From NCBI GenBank assembly GCA_963169175.1, contig CAUJFK010000080.1:1-19178 (forward strand): a stretch of DNA of 19,178 nt, read 5' to 3'. The translations under genes and the position numbers were made by a program. This DNA is from Acidobacteriota bacterium (GTDB lineage Bacteria > Acidobacteriota > Blastocatellia > Pyrinomonadales > Pyrinomonadaceae). The notes below the pieces were generated by a model. It ran no database searches. It saw only the letters and a list, made by a program, of their open reading frames with translations, and was not told the origin of the DNA. Below are positions 14,238-19,178 of this stretch, piece by piece. The first letter of the stretch is position 1; every line of letters begins with the position of its first letter.

Positions 14238-14501
14238 ATGCGTACGGAGGTCTCAAAGGAAGGCCAGATCGTGATCCCCATATCGCTGCGCCGTCGGTTA
14301 GGGATCAAACCTGGCGATCGTTTGGAGGCGGATATAAGGAACGGCGACATTGTCCTGTCACTGCGTCCCGAAGAAAAAAAGCCCCACAAAGCCCGAATCA
14401 TTAAAGATCCGGTCACCGGCCTGGCGGTTATTGACGTTGGCGATGATGCCCCTGTGCTGACCAGCGAAATGGTTCGTGAAATGCTCGCCGATTTCCCATG
14501 A
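14238..14501 (+). CDS. AbrB/MazE-type antitoxin
   Basis: An 87-residue protein with an N-terminal swapped-hairpin AbrB domain: EVSKEGQIVIPISLRRRLGI, KPGDRLEADIRNGDIVLSL. A C-terminal tail (ITDPVTG-like IIKDPVTGLAVIDVGDD, TSEMVREMLADFP) is typical for binding a PIN toxin. Its stop overlaps the start of the following vapC by 4 bases. It begins 19 bases after pntB without a clear ribosome binding site. AbrB antitoxins usually repress their own promoter. Confidence 0.88.
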   Translation: MRTEVSKEGQIVIPISLRRRLGIKPGDRLEADIRNGDIVLSLRPEEKKPHKARIIKDPVTGLAVIDVGDDAPVLTSEMVREMLADFP

Positions 14502-14901
14502 GATATTTGCTAGATGTGAACGCACTTATCGCCCTAGGAATAACTCGGCATCAATTCCGTAACCGTATCCGCACTTGGCTTACTTCCCTTGTCGCAAAAG
14601 GAATTCCCAAACTCGCTACGTGTTCGATCACTGAACTCGGCTTCGGTGAATCGTGTCACAAGTTCCTGCCTATAACGTCACGGTTGAGCAAGCTAAGACT
14701 CAACTGGCGAAATTGAAAGAGTCGCAGGCATATCATTTTGAATTTCTGGTCAATGCTAATAATGCCTCAATGCTTCCGCCCTGGGTCAAATCGGCCAAAC
14801 GTACAACCGACGGCCGTCTGGCAGAACTCGCCAAGTCCAACGGATGCGTACTCGCGACGCTCGACGAAAATATTGCTGGAGCGTTTGTAATTCCTTCGTG
14901 A
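14498..14901 (+). pseudogene. vapC: VapC-type PIN toxin, frameshifted
   Basis: The first frame gives MRYLLDVNALIALGITRHQF up to ATCSITELGF, then runs into unrelated sequence. From about 14650 another frame continues with IVSQVPAYNVTVEQAKTQL, LPPWVKSAKRTTDGRLAELA and VLATLDENIAG, ending at 14901. Joined, it is a complete PIN protein of about 134 residues with D6, the E of ITELGF, the D of TTDGRL and the D of ATLDENI. One base is missing (or two extra) near 14645-14649. The intact antitoxin next to a broken toxin fits either toxin decay or a sequence error. Confidence 0.8.
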
Positions 14902-14966
14902 CGGTTCCATTCAACATTGCGGCGAAGAGTGTGGATGAGATGTTGAAAGCGATTCAAGGTACACCA

Positions 14967-15698
14967 ATGAACGAACGGGTCTATTCAGAGCGTCAAACTA
15001 TATTCGGTGTCGCACTTGGAGGGCCACTGGGCGGCGCATATTGCTTTTGGAGAACTTTCAATGCAATCGGAAAGCCGAAGCACGCCAGAAATGCCGCACT
15101 CGCGATGATCGCGCTTTTGATAGTCATCATAGCGGCGATGTTCATTCCATTTTTCGACAACATTCCTAATGGTGTCTTCTTGTTCCCGCAAATTGGATTA
15201 GCCTACGGAATTTATCGGAGTCTGCTCTCGGATGAAATCAAAACTCACATCGAAGCTGGAAAGCCCGTCTTTGATTGGGGAAATACGGTTGCTGTCAGCG
15301 TTCTCGCGGCGATCATTACGCTGGTGCCGCTAATCGCTCTCGTTTTCACTATGCCAGATCTTTTCGTCAGTATGACGACAAAACAATACGGCACAATGAA
15401 AAATGAGGTCCTCTACGACGCAAGAAGTATCTCTGATGCGGAGGTCGATAAAATAGCAAACGCCCTTATAAGCGTTGGCTTCTTCGATGAAACTGCGGCA
15501 AAAGCTGTCTATGCCGAGAAATCAGGTCAGCGTTACACGATCGCGATTGCCTGTACCGAAGAGGTTCGAGATAACCCGGAGATGATAGAGGCTCACCGAG
15601 AACTTCGTGACTTAGTCCAGCAATACTTTCCCTCCAACCGCATCGTTATCGAGCTGGCCCTGGACACTCCTGACAATGTTTTTGCTCGCCTGGAATAG
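14967..15698 (+). CDS. Hypothetical membrane protein, 243 aa
   Basis: The ATG at 14967 has AAGGT six bases upstream; in-frame starts at 14844 or 14940 overlap the toxin gene or lack support. The N-terminus reads SERQTIFGVALGGPLGGAYCFWRTF. Three hydrophobic helices follow (ALAMIALLIVIIAAMFIPFF; GVFLFPQIGLAYGIYRSLL; VAVSVLAAIITLVPLIALVF). The C-terminal half, about 100 residues from KNEVLYDARSISDAEVDKI, is soluble and acidic, with ISVGFFDETAAKAVYAEKSG and a terminal IVIELALDTPDNVFARLE strand. No family recognised with confidence. Confidence 0.75.
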   Translation: MNERVYSERQTIFGVALGGPLGGAYCFWRTFNAIGKPKHARNAALAMIALLIVIIAAMFIPFFDNIPNGVFLFPQIGLAYGIYRSLLSDEIKTHIEAGKPVFDWGNTVAVSVLAAIITLVPLIALVFTMPDLFVSMTTKQYGTMKNEVLYDARSISDAEVDKIANALISVGFFDETAAKAVYAEKSGQRYTIAIACTEEVRDNPEMIEAHRELRDLVQQYFPSNRIVIELALDTPDNVFARLE

Positions 15699-15767
15699 AT
15701 TATTAACGCTATCGATCTTGAAGGCTGCGGCATCTATGGGCGCGGTGATTCGTGAATAATACGACCT

Positions 15768-16046
15768 TTATCGAGCCTTCATCTCCGCATCGAGCCGGTC
15801 TTTTAGGAACATTTTTATTAGCGATTGATAAGGCACGTCGCGTTTGTTGGCGGCTACCTTTAGGTTGTTTAGCATCCAGACGGGCAGGCGAAGGCTGATC
15901 GTTTTTGTGGATGGTTTCAGGTTTGGAAAGACCGCGACGACGGCGTTGTCCCAATCGAAATAATCGGTCGAATCGTGGGTTCCCCAAAACTCGCGCTCTT
16001 CATCCTCGTTCTTAAACTCAGGTATCCCTTTTAATTTTTTCTTCAT
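15768..16046 (-). CDS. brnA: BrnA-type ribbon-helix-helix antitoxin
   Basis: The 92-residue product has a linker-like N-terminus (KGIPEFKNEDEEREFWGTHD, the entry segment seen in BrnA/CopG antitoxins). A C-terminal RHH domain follows (TISLRLPVWMLNNLKVAA, YQSLIKMFLKDRLD). ATG 16046 is preferred over GTG 16061 because GAGG lies nine bases upstream of it. It overlaps the end of brnT by 29 bases, so translation is coupled. It should bind the toxin and the operon's operator. Confidence 0.86.
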   Translation of the reverse strand: MKKKLKGIPEFKNEDEEREFWGTHDSTDYFDWDNAVVAVFPNLKPSTKTISLRLPVWMLNNLKVAANKRDVPYQSLIKMFLKDRLDAEMKAR

Positions 16047-16329
16047 ACATTCTTTCCTCACGCTGCGTCATTTCACGGGCAGAAATAACCCGAATCAGTT
16101 TCGCTCGAATTGTGAAAATCACTGTCAGTCGCCGTGCGGAATTTGTTACGCTGCGGGCAGCAAATCTATCTTTGCCTACGGAATGAGACGTGTCTCGTCC
16201 AATCAGAATCGGTTCATTGGCTAAAACCTGTTCGCATTCAGCATCTGTGACACGATGCCCCGGCCAGTTCTTGCCGAAATTCCCTTCATCCCAATCAAAT
16301 CCTTCAATATCGTCGAGCAGCGACGCCAT
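16018..16329 (-). CDS. brnT: BrnT-type ribonuclease toxin (DUF497)
   Basis: 103 residues with DUF497 landmarks: FDWDEGNFGKNWPGHRVTDAE, then the HSVGKDRFAARSVTNSARRL strand region, VIFTIRAKLIRVISAREMT and REERMYEE at the end. The family forms a microbial RNase-like fold that cleaves RNA and is paired with BrnA. It is first in a minus-strand operon, brnT-brnA. The ATG lies six bases after the -10 box, so the transcript is probably leaderless. Confidence 0.9.
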   Translation of the reverse strand: MASLLDDIEGFDWDEGNFGKNWPGHRVTDAECEQVLANEPILIGRDTSHSVGKDRFAARSVTNSARRLTVIFTIRAKLIRVISAREMTQREERMYEEKIKRDT

Positions 16330-16333
16330 ATTT

Positions 16334-16370
16334 GTATATTATGGCAATATACATAAATTCGCAATACAAA
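16334..16370 (-). promoter_or_regulatory. brnTA promoter with overlapping inverted repeats
   Basis: On the minus strand TTGCGA (16364-16359), a 17-base spacer and TAATAT (16341-16336) form a good promoter. Two inverted repeats cover it: GTATATT (16334-16340) with AATATAC (16346-16352), and TTTGTAT (16331-16337) with ATACAAA (16364-16370). Such arms over the -10 and spacer are suited to autorepression by the RHH protein BrnA. Assignment of the operator is inference. Confidence 0.55.
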
Positions 16371-16425
16371 TTCCTTTGGGTTGGTGATATAGTCTGTGTT
16401 CAAAATTCAAATTGAGGTGAATTCT

Positions 16426-17244
16426 ATGACTACTGCACCAACGCCGGAGATGGAAACATTGAAATCCCGGCTGAAATCGACGTGGGAGGCGGGGAATTTT
16501 TCTGAGGTTGCGAAGCATATTGAATCGGCGGCTGAGGATTTCGTTGGGCGGCTGGAAATTCAGCCGGGGATGAAGGTTTTGGATGTCGCTTGCGGCAGCG
16601 GGAATTTGGCGGTTGTGGCGGCGAGGAAAGGTGCCGATGTGAAGGGCATCGACATCGCGGACAATCTTGTCGAGGCCGCGAAGCGGCGGGCGGCGGGGTT
16701 GGGTTTGGATATCACGTTCGAGCAGGGCGATGCCGAGGCTTTGCCTTATGATGACAGTACATTCGATGTCGTGATGACGATGTTCGGGGCGATGTTCGCT
16801 CCGCGGCCGGAGATAGTCGCGGCGGAGTTGGTTCGAGTTTGCAAACCGGGCGGCCGCGTTGCAATGGCAAACTGGACACCCGCAGGCTTTCCGGGCCAGA
16901 TGTTCAAGCTTTCCGCCAAATATCTTCCGCCGCCGAATATGCCGCCGCCGGTTCTATGGGGCGTGCCGGAAACAGTTGCAGAGCGATTTGGCGATAATTT
17001 GATCGATCTGCAAATGACGCCGCGGATGGCAAAATTTGAATACGACTTCCCGCCGGCACAGGTCGTCGAACATTTCAGAACATACTTCGGGCCGACCGTG
17101 ATGGCTTTCAAAATGATCGCCCCGGAAAACCACGAGGCCGTCCGCAGCGATCTCGAATCGCTTTGGAGTGAACACAATCAACGGACAGATGGCACAACTT
17201 TTGTTGAAGGTGAGTATCTCGAAGTGATCGGGACGAAGAGGTAA
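16426..17244 (+). CDS. Class I SAM-dependent methyltransferase (Methyltransf_11/UbiE-like)
   Basis: 272 aa. Motif I is VLDVACGSGNLAVVAARKGA near residue 50, followed by GIDIADNLVEAAKRRAAG, FEQGDAEALPYDDSTFDVV (motifs II-III) and ELVRVCKPGGRVAMANWTP, the post-motif region of the UbiE/COQ5-type fold. The C-terminal half holds a Pro-rich loop (YLPPPNMPPPVLWG) that may cap the active site. ATG 16426 has GAGGTGA six bases upstream; a GTG at 16396 is less likely. It is divergent from brnTA. Substrate unknown. Confidence 0.88.
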   Translation: MTTAPTPEMETLKSRLKSTWEAGNFSEVAKHIESAAEDFVGRLEIQPGMKVLDVACGSGNLAVVAARKGADVKGIDIADNLVEAAKRRAAGLGLDITFEQGDAEALPYDDSTFDVVMTMFGAMFAPRPEIVAAELVRVCKPGGRVAMANWTPAGFPGQMFKLSAKYLPPPNMPPPVLWGVPETVAERFGDNLIDLQMTPRMAKFEYDFPPAQVVEHFRTYFGPTVMAFKMIAPENHEAVRSDLESLWSEHNQRTDGTTFVEGEYLEVIGTKR

Positions 17245-17269
17245 GTCAGTACCGCCTGCGTTAGCGGGC
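17245..17269 (+). repeat. GTCAGTACCGCC-type repeat, intergenic copy
   Basis: Directly after the methyltransferase stop. It shares 23 of 25 bases with 5153-5177 inside gcvPB and, inverted, resembles the units at 17308-17340 and 17341-17371. Confidence 0.7.
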
Positions 17270-17307
17270 TATCCGTTTTGCGAGACTCGCACCATTAAAC
17301 CAAACTG

Positions 17308-17340
17308 ACCCGCCGCTTACGCAAGCGGGTTCTGACAATT
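17308..17340 (-). repeat. Inverted repeat unit 1
   Basis: Core palindrome CCGCTT-ACGC-AAGCGG (17313-17328) followed by GTTCTGACAATT. On the minus strand it begins GTCAGAACCCGCTTGCGTAAG, the same pattern as the plus-strand copy at 17245. Confidence 0.65.
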
Positions 17341-17371
17341 GCCGCCGCTTATGCAGCGGGTTCTGGCAATT
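17341..17371 (-). repeat. Inverted repeat unit 2, overlapping the ferredoxin gene
   Basis: Tandem copy of unit 1 with two bases fewer and few substitutions (core CCGCT-TATGC-AGCGG). It overlaps the end of the minus-strand ferredoxin gene and encodes its last residues (LPEPAA) and TAA stop. Confidence 0.65.
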
Positions 17372-17750
17372 CCATTAACGCAAGCCTCTTCACCACCCGG
17401 CCGTTTTCAAGATGTTCCTCAATGATCTCTGGCACATCTTCCGCGACGACCTGGCCGTAGAGCGTTCCGTCTGGATGCACCATCACGGCAACACCGACCG
17501 AGCAGAATCCGATCGAGCCACAGTCGGTCAGCAATATTTCGCCCATTGGATTGCGGCCTTTTGATTCTTTCCCTTGGCGAAGGCCTTTTTCTTCCAAAAT
17601 TCGCACGAACTCTGCCTTTACGTCCGCCGATCCGACAGCCGAACACGATTTGCCGTTACAAACAAAAACCTGGCGTTTTATCGGCGCCTTGAGCATTGGG
17701 GCGAGTTTTTCCAGTTGCTCGCGGTCGGTTATGAACCTCTTCTCTGACAT
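17349..17750 (-). CDS. Thioredoxin-like [2Fe-2S] ferredoxin
   Basis: 133 residues. QVFVCNGKSCSAVGSADV (C31, C36) opens a thioredoxin-like fold, and EILLTDCGSIGFCSVGVAVMVHPDG (C77, C83) supplies the other cysteines. The strand/helix order and VMVHPDGTLYGQVVAEDVPEIIEEHL match the NuoE-C-terminal/Clostridium-type 2Fe-2S ferredoxins. The second cysteine pair is C-x5-C, where the usual spacing is C-x3-C with a Cys in place of S79. It probably carries electrons for a cytoplasmic redox enzyme not seen here. The last residues come from an interspersed repeat. No strong ribosome binding site; the upstream stretch is A-rich. Confidence 0.85.
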   Translation of the reverse strand: MSEKRFITDREQLEKLAPMLKAPIKRQVFVCNGKSCSAVGSADVKAEFVRILEEKGLRQGKESKGRNPMGEILLTDCGSIGFCSVGVAVMVHPDGTLYGQVVAEDVPEIIEEHLENGRVVKRLALMELPEPAA

Positions 17751-17803
17751 CTATTTTATTTTGCCACGAATGGGCCGCGTTTGGCATCGAAGAGAATTGT
17801 GTT

Positions 17804-17818
17804 TGTGATAGAATCACA
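17804..17818. promoter_or_regulatory. 15-bp palindrome in the ferredoxin/protease divergent region
   Basis: TGTGAT-AGA-ATCACA, an exact 6-bp inverted repeat between the divergent ferredoxin gene (start 17750) and the protease gene (start 17872). The half-sites resemble those of Crp/Fnr-family regulators, but the centre is one base shorter than the classical site. Confidence 0.4.
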
Positions 17819-17871
17819 CTTCGGTTAAGGTGGCCGAAATAGTCCCTCCTCACGGCCGGGGCTGCTGATAG

Positions 17872-19178
17872 ATGGCGGTTGGCATAATCATTCACGTCTC
17901 GGTCGGATCTGAAAAGCGCACCGAATTCTTCGCGGAGCCGCGCCTCAGCATTGGGGCGGATGAGACGTGCGATCTTCAAATTCACACAAAACAGATCGAA
18001 GCCGCGAGCAAGTGGATCGAGCTTGAGAATGCCGATGGTGTTTTCCGGGTCATCGATTTTGACCAGAACCTCGCTTTTTCGATCAACGACAGGCCGATCC
18101 GCCGATTTATCGCGATCTCAGACGGTGACGTGCTGCAGATAGACGGGAGCGATATTTCCTTCGCGTTCTTTTCACTTTCTGAAAAGCCGACCCTGATCAC
18201 CACCAACCGCGACCAACCGGTCATCGCGCAGTTTATCGAGGAAGCGGCTCTCGAATCCGCGGTTTCGCCAAAACGCGACGACGCAAAGACTTTCCTCCGC
18301 GAATTTACCCGCGAGCTGTCACGCGAGATATCGGTCACGACCAAGCTGATCGTGCTTGTTCTTGCCCTCGGTTTTATTACCGGTGTGCTCTACCTGGGCT
18401 ATGCGGTCAACCGCGAGCTAAAGGAAAGCCGGACGGTTGCCGAAAAACAGGCGGGTATCATCCAGCAGCTTGAAAAACAGCTCGGTATAGCCAGCGAACA
18501 GCTTACCGAGATCGACAAGTCGAACAAGAAGCTGATGGAGACCGTCTCGCTCGCGCCAAACCTGCGGATCGCGTACGGTTCGGGTGTTTGCCTCATCGTC
18601 GGTGTGTATGACCTGGTCGATCGGACGACGGGGCGGCAGCTTCGCTATCCCGACCCGCGGGCTTTCAATATCGAGCCGCTCGAGCCGGGCCAATCCGAAG
18701 ACCCGAATCGCCAGGCCGGGCCGGTCATTGGCCTGACCACCGAAGGCGGCGGGAGCCCGGTCGAATATGATTTTATCGGTACCGGCTTTCACGTCGGCGG
18801 CGGCTATATTGTCACAAACCGCCACGTGCTGCAGCCGTGGACCGAGGATGATGCGGTAAAGGCAATGATGGCCTCGTCCAACGGCCGTGCCCGCGTAAAG
18901 CGCCTGGTCATTTATTTCCCAAATTATCCGCAGCCGTTTCCGTTGAAGGTTCGCGAATACGGCCAGCGTGAAGACCTTGCCATTGCCACCGTCGATCCCG
19001 CTACATTGCCCGCCGATGTGCCGATCCTGCCGCTTGAAACCGATTCCGAGGCCGCGACCATTGGCAAGACGGTCGTTACGATCGGTTATCCAAGCGGGCC
19101 TGACCGCCTTTTGGCAATGGTCGATGAGAACGAGGCCAAATCCATAAACGAACGGTTTGGAAACTCGCGGCAGAATCT
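17872..19178 (+). CDS. FHA-TM-coiled coil-trypsin-like serine protease, 3' partial
   Basis: 435 codons, open to the window edge. Residues 20-100 form an FHA-like domain: RLSIGADETCDLQIHTKQIE, FDQNLAFSINDRPI, ISDGDVLQIDGSDISF. The usual RS..H positions are degenerate, so phosphothreonine binding is uncertain. One membrane helix follows at about 158-180 (KLIVLVLALGFITGVLYLGYAV), then a periplasmic coiled coil at 183-224 (QQLEKQLGIASEQLTEIDKS). A trypsin/DegP-type domain follows, with the catalytic histidine in YIVTNRHVL (H318) and the aspartate in REDLAIATV (D368). The serine segment lies beyond the window. The inferred layout is FHA in the cytoplasm and protease outside. The start ATG 17872 is the first in frame after a stop; ribosome binding site weak. 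Confidence 0.88.
   Translation, partial: MAVGIIIHVSVGSEKRTEFFAEPRLSIGADETCDLQIHTKQIEAASKWIELENADGVFRVIDFDQNLAFSINDRPIRRFIAISDGDVLQIDGSDISFAFFSLSEKPTLITTNRDQPVIAQFIEEAALESAVSPKRDDAKTFLREFTRELSREISVTTKLIVLVLALGFITGVLYLGYAVNRELKESRTVAEKQAGIIQQLEKQLGIASEQLTEIDKSNKKLMETVSLAPNLRIAYGSGVCLIVGVYDLVDRTTGRQLRYPDPRAFNIEPLEPGQSEDPNRQAGPVIGLTTEGGGSPVEYDFIGTGFHVGGGYIVTNRHVLQPWTEDDAVKAMMASSNGRARVKRLVIYFPNYPQPFPLKVREYGQREDLAIATVDPATLPADVPILPLETDSEAATIGKTVVTIGYPSGPDRLLAMVDENEAKSINERFGNSRQN

Noticed and set aside
17308..17371. CRISPR array
   Set aside because: Only two adjacent units with no spacers; they belong to an interspersed hairpin repeat and have inverted relatives nearby.

Overview
The window looks like a chromosomal segment of a mid-to-high-GC, free-living bacterium. 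An acidobacterium of the Blastocatellia/Pyrinomonadaceae type is my best guess. This rests on the split glycine decarboxylase, the pyridine-nucleotide transhydrogenase, the abundance of short interspersed repeats and palindromes inside and between genes, and several small toxin-antitoxin (TA) modules. It is an inference; no rRNA or other phylogenetic marker is present.

Layout. 1-5744: the two glycine decarboxylase subunit genes, gcvPA (5' end outside the window) and gcvPB. They are separated by about 3 kb holding a broken aminotransferase paralogue, a frameshifted DUF5674 gene, a conserved small gene, an intact Tat-type class V aminotransferase, a long perfect-centre hairpin and a thioesterase. 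gcvPB is interrupted by an in-frame TAA at the edge of a 25-bp repeat. 5754-6207: HicB/HicA-type TA pair. 6353-7997: a SAM methyltransferase behind a good sigma-70-like promoter, then a small secreted protein. 8213-14218: pntA and pntB, pushed 2.9 kb apart by a VapBC module flanked by two copies of the pntA 3' end, a secreted two-domain protein, and a REP-associated tyrosine transposase (RAYT) with 87-bp inverted REP ends. 14238-14901: AbrB/VapC module with a frameshifted toxin. 14967-15698: unknown membrane protein. 15768-16329 (minus): BrnT/BrnA module with a probably leaderless promoter. 16426-17750: second methyltransferase, a cluster of small repeats, and a 2Fe-2S thioredoxin-like ferredoxin (minus). 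17872-end: an FHA-TM-coiled coil-trypsin-like protease, cut by the window end.

How it fits together. The core functions are glycine cleavage (one-carbon/NADH supply) and proton-coupled NADH/NADPH exchange. Both core gene pairs are split by accessory DNA, and four TA modules lie within 10.6 kb, three of them directly behind the 3' ends of gcvPB, pntA and pntB. Two families of short repeats occur both between genes and in frame inside gcvPB and pntA, and one repeat copy supplies the C-terminus and stop codon of the ferredoxin. The most noteworthy signal is therefore this set of coding-sequence-invading repeats plus the duplicated pntA 3' end around vapBC, rather than one new protein system. Three reading frames (DUF5674, gcvPB, second vapC) are broken; assembly or sequencing error has to be excluded for each.
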